Shown here one piece after another: positions 35,237 to 46,146 of a stretch of 64,000 nucleotides of DNA; the first letter of the stretch is position 1; the number at the start of each line of letters is the position of its first letter. The notes below the pieces were generated by a model. The model was given only the letters and a program-made list of their open reading frames with translations, had not been told where the DNA came from and did not search any database. The translations under genes and the position numbers were made by a program. Source of the DNA: Thermoleophilia bacterium (GTDB lineage: Bacteria; Actinomycetota; Thermoleophilia; RBG-16-64-13). Location of the stretch: positions 732,501-796,500 of the forward strand of contig JAOSKU010000001.1 of assembly GCA_027493445.1 (NCBI GenBank), given 5' to 3'.

Positions 35237-37213
35237 CTAGGTGACCAGCTCGCCCAAGCCCTCTTCCTCCAAGGCAGCCTTCAGCTGCGGGAACTTGTCC
35301 TTCATGTGGGGGATGTGCATGGCCATCATGAATTGTCTTTCGAAGGTAGGCTCCACCGAGAGCTCCACGTAGGTCACCTTCCGCGCCCACTCGTCGGCTT
35401 CCGTGCGCTTGTTCGCATCGAGGAGGGCCATGCGGGCGCCGTCACCCGCGGCATTGCCGACGGCGTATGCCTTCTTGATGGGCACGTCCGGGAACATGCC
35501 GATGGTAAGCGACTCCTCTCGGTCGATGTACGAGCCGAAAGCGCCGGCCAGAACCACCCGGTCGAGGGCGTCGTAGCCCAGCTTCTGCATCATGATCTTG
35601 GCGCCGGCATACATGGCGCCCTTGGCGAGCTGCACGGCGCGGACGTCCTTGATCGTGATAGTGATGTCGCGGCCGACGGAGGTTTCGTTCGCCCAGGCGA
35701 GGACGTACTCGTCGCCCTGCTCACCTCGACGCACTCTGTCAGTCTCGATCCCTTTCACGAACTTGCCGCTCTTCTCGATGATGCCGGCCTTGAACAGCTC
35801 GGCGATAGCGTCGATGATGCCGGAGCCGCAGATGCCCTTGGCCCCAACCTCGTCCGGGCTCAGCTGATCGTTCCACTCCTCCTTCCCGATGACTTTGTAG
35901 CGCGGCTCCTTCGTCTCGGGGTTGATGTAGATCTTCTCGATGGCCCCGGGGGCCGCCCGCATCCCGAAGTGGATCTGCGCACCCTCGAAAGCCGGACCGG
36001 TGGCGCAGGACGCGGAGATGAGGCGCTCCCGGTTGCCCATGATGAGCTCGCCGTTGGTGCCGATGTCGATGATCAGCTGGCGGTCGTCCTTCGTCCATGG
36101 CTCTTCGGCGATGAGCACGCCCACGTTGTCCGCCCCGACGAAGCCCGCCTCGTTGGGCAGGACGAAGACGTGGGCGCCGGGCGCGAAGCCCAGGCCCATG
36201 TCCCGCGCCTTGACGTCGAGGGAATGGTGGAGCGCCGGAGCGTAGGGAGCGAGGCCGAGGTGCTCGGGATAGATGCCCAGGAAGCAGTGGTGCATGGCCG
36301 TATTGCCGACGATGGACATGTCTAGGATGTCCGCGGGGGTGAACCCCACCGCTTCGGTGACCCGGGCGGCCAGGGTGTTGAGGCCTTCAATGATGGCGCT
36401 GCGGAGCGTGCGAATACCGTCCTCGTGCGACATTGCGTAGGTGATCCGGCTCATCACGTCCTCGCCGTAGGGCACCTGCGGATTCATCATGGAGTCGGTG
36501 TTGATCACCTCCCCCGTGGCGAGATCGCAGAGGTAGGCGGCGACGGTGGTCGTGCCCACATCTACGGCCAGGCCGAGGCTGCGCTTGATCTTGCCCGGGG
36601 CGATGCGCACGATCTCGGGTTCCTTGCCGCCCGACCAGATCGACACGGTCACCTTCCACTGCGCATCACGCAGGGTATCCGACATGCCGAGCAGAACTCC
36701 GTAGTCCATCTTCGGCCACTCCAGCGCGTGCTGAGCCTCGAGCGCGTTGCAGACCCGCTCGTAGTCACCCAAGGGATCGTGGAGGGTCGGGGGCGGCATC
36801 TCGATGTAGTAGCTGTGCACCGTAGGGTTGACGTTGATCTTGCGGTCCGTCACCGCCTTCCGCACCACCTGACCGCCGGCGCGCGCCTCTTCGGGCACGA
36901 AGACCACTATGTCGCCATGGATCTTCGCCGTGCAGGCCAGACGGTAGCCTTGCTGGACGCGCTCCGGAGTGAAGAACTTGTCTTCCACAGGCCGGCGGTG
37001 CGAGACGTGTTCGGGTGAGGATACGACGCCGAATTTCTCAAAGAAGCCGTCCTCGATCCGGATCTTGCACTTGCCGCAAGTCCGTTTCTCGCCGCAAACC
37101 GACTCGATGTCCACCCCCAGCTCCCGGCTGGCCTCGAGGATCGACCTGCCGTCCCGGATCTGCCCGCGGCTGCCCGAGGGCTGGAAGATCACTTTGTGTG
37201 TCGTGTCGTTCAA
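35237..37213 (-). CDS. ASKHA-domain ferredoxin-like activator of corrinoid proteins (RACo/RamA type, DUF4445)
   Basis: A 658-residue protein that, in characterised relatives, uses ATP and an iron-sulfur cluster to reduce inactive Co(II) corrinoid proteins to Co(I). The N-terminal [2Fe-2S] ferredoxin domain has Cys40, Cys46, Cys49 and Cys94 (CGEKRTCGKC, then RLACTAK). The large C-terminal ASKHA ATPase domain carries LAVDVGTTTVAAYL, IIDIGTNGELIMGN, GKGICGSGIIDAIAELF and VLAGAFGSYI. The TTG start has AGGAG six bases upstream. No corrinoid protein or methyltransferase lies in the window; an IS element and an integrase remnant sit directly upstream and may have separated them. RACo identity is inferred from domain order. 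Confidence 0.87.
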   Translation of the reverse strand: MNDTTHKVIFQPSGSRGQIRDGRSILEASRELGVDIESVCGEKRTCGKCKIRIEDGFFEKFGVVSSPEHVSHRRPVEDKFFTPERVQQGYRLACTAKIHGDIVVFVPEEARAGGQVVRKAVTDRKINVNPTVHSYYIEMPPPTLHDPLGDYERVCNALEAQHALEWPKMDYGVLLGMSDTLRDAQWKVTVSIWSGGKEPEIVRIAPGKIKRSLGLAVDVGTTTVAAYLCDLATGEVINTDSMMNPQVPYGEDVMSRITYAMSHEDGIRTLRSAIIEGLNTLAARVTEAVGFTPADILDMSIVGNTAMHHCFLGIYPEHLGLAPYAPALHHSLDVKARDMGLGFAPGAHVFVLPNEAGFVGADNVGVLIAEEPWTKDDRQLIIDIGTNGELIMGNRERLISASCATGPAFEGAQIHFGMRAAPGAIEKIYINPETKEPRYKVIGKEEWNDQLSPDEVGAKGICGSGIIDAIAELFKAGIIEKSGKFVKGIETDRVRRGEQGDEYVLAWANETSVGRDITITIKDVRAVQLAKGAMYAGAKIMMQKLGYDALDRVVLAGAFGSYIDREESLTIGMFPDVPIKKAYAVGNAAGDGARMALLDANKRTEADEWARKVTYVELSVEPTFERQFMMAMHIPHMKDKFPQLKAALEEEGLGELVT

Positions 37214-37311
37214 GCCTGGCTCCTTTCTTCGGTGACCCCTCGTCGTCGCTTGCCATCATTCGGGGGAATACCGCCGTAGCGGGTTGGGACCAGCGTGGCG
37301 CGCGTACACGA

Positions 37312-37347
37312 CGCACGAATGCGACTAGTGGGCGTACGAATGTGACT
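37312..37347. repeat. Two 15-bp direct repeats upstream of the corrinoid activator gene
   Basis: CGCACGAATGCGACT (37312-37326) and CGTACGAATGTGACT (37333-37347) differ at two positions. Their starts are 21 bp apart, two turns of the helix. They lie 100-135 bp upstream of the RACo start, which suits tandem operator sites. No regulator is adjacent. Confidence 0.5.
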
Positions 37348-37386
37348 CGCGATCGTCGGGCCGTAGCGGCATCTCGCCCGCATTCT

Positions 37387-38808
37387 GGTCAAGTCCCGTA
37401 ATGTGGTGTAGCAGCCCGGCAGCCGAGACCTGAGTAGCAAATCGGCCACTGGGCGTCCTAGAATCGTCGAGGGTTCCGCCAAGAACATCGACGAGAGGAG
37501 CATCACAGTGGCCGACCAGTACAGCATGACGCCTGCCGAAGCCGCGGGCAAGGTCCTTGCATCCGAGCATGGCGACTTCCTGAGAGAAGCCGTGCATTGC
37601 GGGCTCAGGGAGATCATGGAGGGCGAGGTGAGCGCGGTCACAGGCGCGAGCTTCGGCGAACGTTCCCCCGAGCGGGCCGTCCAGCGCAACGGCTACCGGC
37701 CCCGGGGGTTCGACACCCGCGTGGGCACCATCGAGCTCGCCATCCCCCGTCTCAGGCGGGGCAGCTACTTCCCGAGCTTCCTCGAGCCGAGACGCCGAAG
37801 CGAACAGGCCCTTGTCGCGGTGGTGGCCGAAGCCTACGTCAACGGGGTCTCGACGCGCAAGGTGGAGCGCCTGGTGGAGCAGCTCGGCATCGAGTCTATG
37901 AGCCGCTCCACCGTCTCCCGGCTCTGCACGGTGCTCGATGAGCAGGTCAGGCTCTTCCGGGAGCGCCCCCTGGAGGGCCGCTCCCCCTACCTGTGGCTCG
38001 ACGCCCGCATCGAGCGGGTGCGTGAGGAGGGGGGTGTCCGCCAGAAGGCCCTCATCGTCGCCTACGGCGTCCACGAGACCGGGCGCAGAGAGGTTCTTGG
38101 CACCGACGTGGGCCAGGCGGAGAGCGAGGCCTTCTGGCGAGACTTCCTGCGTTACCTCGTGGCCCGGGGTCTCACGGGCGTCTTGCTCTGCGTCTCTGAT
38201 GCCCACCCCCGGCCTGAAGAAGGCCATCGCTCAGGTGCTCGGCTGCCCCTGGCAACGCTGCACCGTCCACTTCCTCCGGGACATGAAGGGGCATGTGGGG
38301 CGCTCGCAGCAGCAGATGGTCGCGGCGGCAGTGCGTCAGGTCTTCCAGGCCGAGGGTCTGGCCCAGGCCCGTCTCGTTCTCGGCGAGGTGGTCGCTCGGC
38401 TCGAGGGGCCGGCTCTCAAGGTGGCCCGTCTGCTCGAGGACGCAGAAGACGACCTCCTTGCCTTCCTTGACTTCCCGCGCGAGCACTGGTCCAAGCTGCG
38501 CTCGACCAACCCGCTCGAGCGCATCAACCGGGAGATCGGCAGACGAAGCGACGTGGTCGGCATCTACCCGAACGACCAGAGCCTCCTCCGGCTCACCGGG
38601 GCCCTCCTTTGCGAGCAAAACGACGAGTGGCTCGTCTCCCGCCGGTACCTCTCGGTCGAGTCCCTGGCGAAGCTCTACCACGACGACACCATCGACGCCG
38701 ACGAGATCACCCTGTCCATCCATCCTGCACGGAAGGAGGTGGCCCCGGCGGCGTAGCCGGGAGTCCGTAGCGACGATCGGGAGCTACACCACAAAGTGGG
38801 ACTTGACC
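37387..38808 (+). mobile_element. Complete IS256-family insertion sequence
   Basis: A 1422-bp element bounded by 26-bp imperfect inverted repeats: 37387-37412 and 38783-38808 share GCTACACCACA and GGGACTTGACC, with a four-base mismatched block between. The 8-bp sequence CGCATTCT occurs directly on both sides (37379-37386 and 38809-38816), a target duplication of the size IS256 elements make. The intact duplication points to a fairly recent insertion. Confidence 0.93.
37508..38756 (+). CDS. IS256-family (mutator-type) transposase, interrupted by one frame change
   Basis: About 416 residues once the frame is restored. DDE residues are seen in LWLDARIERV, in VSDAH followed by GLKKAI, and in the C-terminal STNPLERINREIGRR. 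The HTH region and CTVHFLRDM motif are family-typical. The frame changes at the C5 run 38206-38210; removing one C gives SDAHPGLKKAIAQVLGCPWQRC. GTG 37508 follows GAGGAG. Either the element is inactive or the base is a sequence error. Confidence 0.9.
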
Positions 38809-38886
38809 CGCATTCTGTGAAGGCTTTCTCAAACTCGCTGCGTCCAACCATGACAAACCAGCGGCATCCAACGGGCCTGCAGAACA

Positions 38887-39129
38887 GTGGCTGCTACTTC
38901 GATCTTGGCCTACTTCGATCATGTCACTCCCGACTCCCCGGCGCAACTGACATTGAGGCGCTCGTGCGCCTCTCTGCTCTTCGCCCAAGGCTGTAGCCTC
39001 CGGCTGGACATGGAGATACTCGGGCACTCGCAGATAGCTTTGACGGCCAACACGTACACACACCTCCTGCCCGAGGCTGATCGGGAAGCGGCCACGGCTT
39101 TGCAGACGCTTCTCGGGAAAGAGGAGTGA
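38887..39129 (+). pseudogene. C-terminal remnant of a tyrosine-recombinase integrase
   Basis: About 80 residues match the end of phage-type integrases: LRRSCASLLFAQGC (box II arginine, with the usual preceding His absent), LGHSQIALTANTYTH (the GHS motif and the nucleophilic Tyr) and a charged tail. The first three-quarters of the protein is missing, and the sequence to the left is the IS256 element. It ends 86 bp from tRNA-Ile(CAU), whose 3' end faces it, a common integration target. Confidence 0.7.
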
Positions 39130-39186
39130 ACGGGTTGCTACCAGTGTTGCTACCAGTCGCGGCCTTGCGGCCTTCCTACAAAGAGA

Positions 39187-39211
39187 GAAACCCCCGATAT
39201 ACAGGGGTTTC
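39187..39211 (-). terminator. tRNA-Ile terminator
   Basis: Minus-strand GAAACCCC and GGGGTTTC form an eight-pair stem around a TGTATATCG loop. TCTCTTTG follows, four bases after the tRNA 3' end. Confidence 0.65.
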
Positions 39212-39214
39212 AAA

Positions 39215-39288
39215 TGGGCCCAGCAGGACTCGAACCTGCGACCAGCCGATTATGAGTCGGCCGCTCTAACCAACTGAGCTATGGGCCC
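39215..39288 (-). tRNA. tRNA-Ile (anticodon CAU, lysidine-type)
   Basis: Cloverleaf on the minus strand. Acceptor GGGCCCA pairs with TGGGCCC, discriminator A. The anticodon arm GCCGA-CTCATAA-TCGGC and the body closely follow the known Ile2 tRNA of other bacteria, so the CAU is read as Ile (AUA codons after TilS modification) rather than Met. TACAAT lies upstream on the minus strand (39306-39301). Confidence 0.88.
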
Positions 39289-39356
39289 CTGAACAGCGCT
39301 ATTGTACCCGACAGGGCCGGCTGCGAGCCTTCGGAGTCGCGCCAGGGCCCACTGGC

Positions 39357-39992
39357 TCACTGATCCTCCCCAGCCGTGGTCAGTTCCAGCACGAACACCC
39401 CGTGCTCAGCCAGCAGGTTCGGCCAGCGGGTCACTCGACCCTTCGAACCCACAAAGAACTCCTTGACCACACGCATGCCTTGCTCTGGAGCGAAGAGGCG
39501 GAAATCCTTGATGGAGAGGCTGTGGATGTTGGGCGTGTTATACCATTGGTAAGGCAGGTTCTTCGTCACCGGCGCCCGTCCCTTCAGTAGGAGCTGCAGT
39601 CGGGCCCGCCAGTTGGCGAAGTTAGGGAAGCTGACGATGAGATAGCGCCCTACCCGCAGGGCCTCCTTCATGACCAGTACCGTTTGGCGCGCCTGCTGCA
39701 GGGTCTGGCTGAGGATGACGTACTCAAACATGTGATCCGGGTAGTAGGAGAGGCCCTCGTCGATGTCGCCATGGTACACCGAGAGGCCCTTGCCAACGGC
39801 ATCGTAAACCCGCTCCTCCGAGATCTCGATGCCTGTGCCGCGCACGTTCTTGCGATCGACGAGCATCTTGAGGAGGGTACCTTTGCCACACCCCAGGTCG
39901 AGCACCCGAGACCCGGGTTCGACCAGGTCGACGATGAACAGGTGGTCGAGTCGCTCCCCGGAAGGAGCGCGGACGATCGTGGTGGTAGGCAC
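39357..39992 (-). CDS. metW: Methionine biosynthesis protein MetW (methyltransferase fold)
   Basis: A 211-residue SAM-methyltransferase-fold protein with VLDLGCGKGTLLKML and the MetW hallmarks VSFPNFANWRARLQLLLKG and PYQWYNTPNIHSLSIKDF. MetW partners MetX in many bacteria; the pair is required for homoserine acetylation in some. It lies 110 bp downstream of metX on the same strand, the usual arrangement. The GTG at 39992 is used. Confidence 0.93.
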   Translation of the reverse strand: MPTTTIVRAPSGERLDHLFIVDLVEPGSRVLDLGCGKGTLLKMLVDRKNVRGTGIEISEERVYDAVGKGLSVYHGDIDEGLSYYPDHMFEYVILSQTLQQARQTVLVMKEALRVGRYLIVSFPNFANWRARLQLLLKGRAPVTKNLPYQWYNTPNIHSLSIKDFRLFAPEQGMRVVKEFFVGSKGRVTRWPNLLAEHGVFVLELTTAGEDQ

Positions 39993-40102
39993 GGCTCAGC
40001 CTTCTTCGCCTGGAAGGACGCGGCCCCCCGGGCGGAGTCGCTCCTTCCTCGGAATCTCCAAGGGAACGCGGGCGTCCGAGCAGAGGGCCCGCCCGCCCGC
40101 CG

Positions 40103-41269
40103 TCACGGCCTGACTCCCAGCCGGTGAAACGTCACCTCAAGAAAGTGGCGGATAACGTGGGTCTGCTGGTCCGATTCCACCAGGAAGGCGTCATGGCCGA
40201 AGGAGGAGTGGATCTCGACGTACGTGCAGTCGAGGCCGTTTCCCTTGAGAGCGCGCACGATTTCTTTGGACTGATAGGGCGGGTAAAGCCAGTCGCTGCT
40301 GAAAGCCATCACCAGGAAGCGGGCCTCGGCCGGTACGTCGCGGAAGGCCTCCACCAGGGTGCCGTGGTTGTTCGCCAGATCGAAGTAGTCGAGGGCCTTG
40401 GTGATGTAGAGATAGGTGTTGGCGTCGAAGCGGCGGGTGAACACCTCGCCCTGGTACTTCAGGTAGCTCTCCACCTCGAAATCGAGGGTGAAGTCATAGC
40501 CGTAGACCTCCTTGTCCCGTAGCCTGCGCCCGAACTTCAGGTGCATCGACTCATCGGAGAGGTAGGTCACGTGGCCGATCATACGGGCCACGGCCAGCCC
40601 GGCGTCAGGGTGCTCGTAGGCGTAGTAGTCGCCGCCTCGCCAGTTAGGATCGCGCATGATGGCCTGCCTGCCCACTTCGTTGAAGGCTATCTGCATGGGC
40701 GAGTGCCGGTAGGTTGAAGCGATGGGGATGCACGAGGCCACGACCTCGGGGTACGAAACAACCCATTCCAAAGCCTGCATCCCCCCCATGGACCCGCCGG
40801 CCACGGTTACGAGCCGCTCGATGCCAAGATGTTCGAGCAGCATTCTCTGGGCCCGCACCATATCGGGTACCGTCACCACCGGGAAGCGCAGCGCGTAGGG
40901 CTTGCCGGTGGATGGGTCGATGGACCCTGGTCCACTGCTGCCCTTACACCCGCCGATCACGTTCGAGCAGATCATGAAATAGCGGTTGGTGTCGAAGGCT
41001 CGACCGGGGCCCACCATGATGTCCCACCAGCCGGGCTTGGCGTGCCCATTGTGGTAGCCGGCCGCGTGGGCGTCGCCGGACAGAGCGTGGAGCAGAAGGA
41101 TGGCGTTCGAGCGGTCCTCGTTGAGCTCACCGTACGTCTCGTACGCGATGGTGAGGGGGGCCAGCACGAGCCCGGAGTCCAGCAGCAGGGAGTCAAACTC
41201 CGCGTAGCAGGTTTCGACGAACCCCACTGAGCTCTCGAAGGTCTGCCCGTCAATATGATAGTCGCTCAA
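40103..41269 (-). CDS. metX: Homoserine O-acetyltransferase
   Basis: Transfers acetyl from acetyl-CoA to homoserine, the first committed step to methionine here. An alpha/beta-hydrolase of 388 residues: nucleophile Ser in [13 protein letters not shown], an Asp in the SSDWLYPP region, and catalytic His in [14 protein letters not shown] 41269 ([16 protein letters not shown]) is chosen because AAGGAG lies six bases upstream. A GTG eight codons earlier (41293) has no comparable site. metY lies upstream on the same strand, separated by a 230-bp region with a very stable hairpin. Confidence 0.92.
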   Translation of the reverse strand: MSDYHIDGQTFESSVGFVETCYAEFDSLLLDSGLVLAPLTIAYETYGELNEDRSNAILLLHALSGDAHAAGYHNGHAKPGWWDIMVGPGRAFDTNRYFMICSNVIGGCKGSSGPGSIDPSTGKPYALRFPVVTVPDMVRAQRMLLEHLGIERLVTVAGGSMGGMQALEWVVSYPEVVASCIPIASTYRHSPMQIAFNEVGRQAIMRDPNWRGGDYYAYEHPDAGLAVARMIGHVTYLSDESMHLKFGRRLRDKEVYGYDFTLDFEVESYLKYQGEVFTRRFDANTYLYITKALDYFDLANNHGTLVEAFRDVPAEARFLVMAFSSDWLYPPYQSKEIVRALKGNGLDCTYVEIHSSFGHDAFLVESDQQTHVIRHFLEVTFHRLGVRP

Positions 41270-41359
41270 CCACGTCTCCTTGAGGGGGCTCACGCGCTCT
41301 CGACACTCGAGTACTCATGCGGCACAGACACAAGCGCGGCGCGTCCGACGGCGTGTCCG

Positions 41360-41416
41360 AGTATAGCGCGGTTGCCGGCGCCTGGGCCACGCCCCGACCC
41401 GGGCGCCGGCAACCGC
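41360..41416 (-). promoter_or_regulatory. 15-bp perfect inverted repeat next to a TATACT box, upstream of metX
   Basis: GCGGTTGCCGGCGCC (41368-41382) and its exact complement (41402-41416) are separated by 19 bases. On the minus strand the repeat is followed two bases later by TATACT (41365-41360). There is no U-tract, so this is not a standard terminator. No -35 match exists because the repeat occupies that place. It could be an operator, an RNA hairpin in the metY-metX transcript, or both. Confidence 0.5.
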
Positions 41417-41499
41417 CGCTCCCCTCGAGCAGAACCACTCGGGGCCTGGACGCACGCATGGGCTGCCTCACCGCGCATCGAGCCCCGATCCGAGAAGGC

Positions 41500-42873
<1,374 letters not shown>

Positions 42874-42960
42874 CTATATAGATTTTGGTAATTTACTACC
42901 GAGCCGGCTGTTTGGCAAGCGCGGGCTACGAATTCGGCCGCCAAGGCCGCGGAGACCGGG

Positions 42961-44730
42961 CTACCCCCGGTACCGATTCGTGATGGGCAGCCGGCGATCC
43001 TTTCCGAAAGCCTTGGGCGTGATGCGGATGCCCGGGGCCGCCTGGCGACGCTTGTACTCGTTGCGGTCGATCATGGTCACCACACGCTCCACCTCGACCC
43101 GCGGAATGCCGGCCGCCACGATCTGCTGGACGCTCTGGTCCTCGACCACATACGCCTGGATGATCCGATCGAGCAGGTCGTAAGGGGGCAGGCTGTCCTG
43201 GTCGGTCTGGTCGGGCCGGAGCTCGGCCGACGGCGGCCGCTCGATGGTCGAAGCGGGGATGGGTCCCGGACGCGGTTGCAGCCCGTTCCTGTAATCAGCC
43301 AGACGGTAGACCAGGGTCTTGGGTACGTCCTTGATGACGGCGAAGCCGCCCGCCATATCGCCGTAGAGGGTAGCGTAGCCCACGGCCATCTCGCTCTTGT
43401 TCCCAGTGGTGAGGACCAACCAGCCGAACTTGTTCGAGAGGGCCATGAGCAGGTTGCCCCTGATGCGGGCCTGCAGGTTCTCCTCCGCGGCATCCGGCGA
43501 GCGACCGGCGAAAGCCGGAGTCAGGGTATCCAGGTAGGCGGCGAACACCGACTCGATGGACAGCTCCAGGAGCTCGATGCCAAGATTGGCGGCCGTGATC
43601 TCCGCGTCGAAGCGAGTGCCCGCACTCGAGTAGCGCGAAGGCATGGTTACAGCATTAACCCGGCCGCATCCAAGGGCGTCCACGGCCACACAGGCGGTGA
43701 GAGCCGAATCGATCCCTCCGCTCAGGCCCAGCACGACATGCCGAAAGTCGTTCTTCTCCACGTAGTCGCGCACGCCTAGCATCAGGGCGCGGTAGACTTC
43801 GGCCTCCGGCGACAGCAGAGGGACGATGTGGGCCGTCTCGGCTTCCGGGATGACGGGCTCCGTTGTGGCGGCCGGAGACGGAACGGCTCCGGCCGCCACG
43901 CGCGGCGACCCAGCGGCGGGTGCCGCCGGGTCGACCTCCACCACCTCCACCGGCCAGCTGTGAGGCGAAGTGCCCTTCCCCCGCACGTCCCGCGCCGCGA
44001 GCGGGTCCACATCGACCAGCAGCAGGGCCTCCTGGAATTGAGGTCCTCGAACCAGGAGGTCGCCTTCCGGCCCGAAGACGACGCTGTGCCCGTCGAAGAT
44101 GAGCTCGTCCTGCCCGCCCACACCGTTGACATACACCACGTAGGCCCCGGCGTCGCGGGCGCGCCGGCAGAGCATCTCTTCGCGCTCCCTGCCCTTGCCG
44201 GCATGGTAAGGCGACATGGAGATGTTGAGGATCAGATCCGCCCGCCCGAGGAGGGCGGCCTCCTCGGTGGGTCCGCACGGGTACCAGATGTCCTCGCAGA
44301 TGTTCAGGCCAATGCGCGCTTCGGGGCACTGCAGCACCAGCACCCGGGAGCCCGGGTGGAAGTAGCGATCTTCGTCGAACACGGCATAGTTGGGCAGAAG
44401 TAACTTGTGATAGACGGCGGCCACGTGCCCCCCACTCAGGACCGCCGCGGCGTTCGAGATTCTCCCTTCCCCTTGGTCGAGGGGGACGCCTACCACAGCC
44501 AGAATGCCGTCGGCCGCCACGGTCAGACTGGCGACTGCCTCGGCGCAGTCGTGCAGGAAGTGGTCCTTCAGTACCAGATCCTCGGGTGGATATCCCGAAA
44601 TCATGAGTTCGGGGAAGGCCACCACCTGCGCCCCGGCCGCGCGCGCTGCCGCAATGGCGGCACGCACCCGACTGGTGTTGCCGGCAAGGTCTCCGACCGT
44701 GGGATCGAGCTGCGCCAGAGCCAGCCGCAC
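42961..44730 (-). CDS. nadE: Glutamine-dependent NAD+ synthetase
   Basis: Final step of NAD synthesis from deamido-NAD, with glutamine as ammonia donor. The 589-residue protein has an N-terminal nitrilase-type glutaminase domain: Glu41 in FPELMISGYPPE, the Lys in HKLLLPNYAVFDE, and the Cys in LNICEDIWYP. The C-terminal synthetase has the PP-loop LSGGIDSALTA near 340. Both halves are complete. A linker of ~40 Ala/Pro-rich residues (around 265-300) separates them, longer than I expect. GTG 44730 is three bases after the phosphomannomutase stop. Confidence 0.95.
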   Translation of the reverse strand: MRLALAQLDPTVGDLAGNTSRVRAAIAAARAAGAQVVAFPELMISGYPPEDLVLKDHFLHDCAEAVASLTVAADGILAVVGVPLDQGEGRISNAAAVLSGGHVAAVYHKLLLPNYAVFDEDRYFHPGSRVLVLQCPEARIGLNICEDIWYPCGPTEEAALLGRADLILNISMSPYHAGKGREREEMLCRRARDAGAYVVYVNGVGGQDELIFDGHSVVFGPEGDLLVRGPQFQEALLLVDVDPLAARDVRGKGTSPHSWPVEVVEVDPAAPAAGSPRVAAGAVPSPAATTEPVIPEAETAHIVPLLSPEAEVYRALMLGVRDYVEKNDFRHVVLGLSGGIDSALTACVAVDALGCGRVNAVTMPSRYSSAGTRFDAEITAANLGIELLELSIESVFAAYLDTLTPAFAGRSPDAAEENLQARIRGNLLMALSNKFGWLVLTTGNKSEMAVGYATLYGDMAGGFAVIKDVPKTLVYRLADYRNGLQPRPGPIPASTIERPPSAELRPDQTDQDSLPPYDLLDRIIQAYVVEDQSVQQIVAAGIPRVEVERVVTMIDRNEYKRRQAAPGIRITPKAFGKDRRLPITNRYRG

Positions 44731-44733
44731 CGG

Positions 44734-46128
44734 CTACCTGCCCGCCTCTTCCAGGAAAGCCAGGATCTCCTCGGTCTTGGCCCGCATGAGCTGCTCGTCG
44801 CCTCGCGACTCGAGGTTGACGCGCAGGACCGGCTCCGTGTTCGACAGACGGACATTCACGCGCCATTCGGGAAACTCGAGGCTGACGCCGTCCACGTCAT
44901 CCATACTGAGGGCCGCGGCTCCGTACGTCTCCCGCAGTCGGCTCATCGCTCTCTGGGGATCAGCCAGCTCCAGGTTGATCTCGCCACTCACCGGGTACCG
45001 GTGCACTCGTTCCCCCACCAGCTCGGACAACGGGGTCCCGGAGGCGGACATGATCTCGGTCACCAACAACCAGGGGATCATGCCGCTGTCGCAGTACGAG
45101 AACCCGCGGAAGTAGTGGTGGGCCGACATCTCCCCGCCATAGATGGCGTCCTCGCGGCGCATGCGCTCCTTGATGAAGGCGTGACCGCTCTTGTTCTGCA
45201 CCGGGCGGCCGCCCGCCTGCTCCACCAGCTCGATCGTGTTCCAGACCAGCCGGGGATCGTGCACGATGACCGCCCCCGGGGCCTGGCGCAAGGCGTGCCC
45301 GGCCAGCAACCCCACCAGGTAGTAGCCCTCGACGAAGGTTCCTTGCTCGTCGTAGAAGAAGCAACGGTCGAAGTCACCGTCCCAGGCCAGGCCAAGGTCT
45401 GCGCCCGCTTCGCGTACGGCTCGAGCCGTGGCCTCGCGCTTCTCGGGGAGCAGGGGGTTCGGGACGCCGTGGGGGAAGGCGCCGTCGGGCGTGTCCTGCA
45501 GGAGGAGGAGCTCGAAGGGCAGCCGCTCGCGCAGCCGGTGAAGGACGGGGCCGGCCATGCCGCCCCCGCCGTTCGCCACGATGCGCAGGGGTCGCAGCGC
45601 CCCGACGTCGACGTAGCCGAGCAGGTGCTCGACGTACTCGTCCATGACGTCGACCCTTTCGACGCTCCCCTGCGAACCGGCGGGGACGGCCGCCTGCGGC
45701 CAAGCTCCGGCCCTCAGGGCCGCGCCCACCCGATCACGGATGGCCATGAGCCCCGTATCTCCGCTTATGGGAATGGCCTGCTCCCCCATAAGCTTCATGC
45801 CGTTATAGTCGGCCGGGTTGTGGCTGGCCGTTACCATGACGCCCCCGTCGAGCCCCTGCGAGAAGACGGTGAAGTACACCTGCTCGGTGCCTACCTCGCC
45901 AATGTCCATCACCTGGACTCCGGACTCCACCAGCCCCCGAGTGAGCGCCCGCGCCAGCGCCTCTCCGGTCAGACGCATGTCGCGCCCTACGACGACCCTG
46001 TGGGGCCGCAGAAAGGCGGACAAGGCGCGACCCGTGAGGTAGGCGACGTTCTCGTCGAGCTCGGCGGGCACTCGCCCGCGTACGTCGTAAGCCTTGAAAA
46101 TCGACAGCCGGGCCTGAAGGTCGGTCAC
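44734..46128 (-). CDS. Phosphomannomutase / phosphoglucomutase
   Basis: A 464-residue alpha-D-phosphohexomutase. The phosphoserine loop is TASHNPADYNG. The metal loop is DGDFDRC, the sugar loop is GGEMSAHHYFR, and the phosphate site is RLSNTEPVLRVN. The sugar-loop form fits the ManB/AlgC phosphomannomutase group, and it is followed downstream in metabolism by manC (46147-47253), 18 bp upstream on the same strand. The pair makes GDP-mannose for surface glycans. Confidence 0.93.
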   Translation of the reverse strand: MTDLQARLSIFKAYDVRGRVPAELDENVAYLTGRALSAFLRPHRVVVGRDMRLTGEALARALTRGLVESGVQVMDIGEVGTEQVYFTVFSQGLDGGVMVTASHNPADYNGMKLMGEQAIPISGDTGLMAIRDRVGAALRAGAWPQAAVPAGSQGSVERVDVMDEYVEHLLGYVDVGALRPLRIVANGGGGMAGPVLHRLRERLPFELLLLQDTPDGAFPHGVPNPLLPEKREATARAVREAGADLGLAWDGDFDRCFFYDEQGTFVEGYYLVGLLAGHALRQAPGAVIVHDPRLVWNTIELVEQAGGRPVQNKSGHAFIKERMRREDAIYGGEMSAHHYFRGFSYCDSGMIPWLLVTEIMSASGTPLSELVGERVHRYPVSGEINLELADPQRAMSRLRETYGAAALSMDDVDGVSLEFPEWRVNVRLSNTEPVLRVNLESRGDEQLMRAKTEEILAFLEEAGR

Positions 46129-46146
46129 CTCTCCCTCCTCAGGAGA

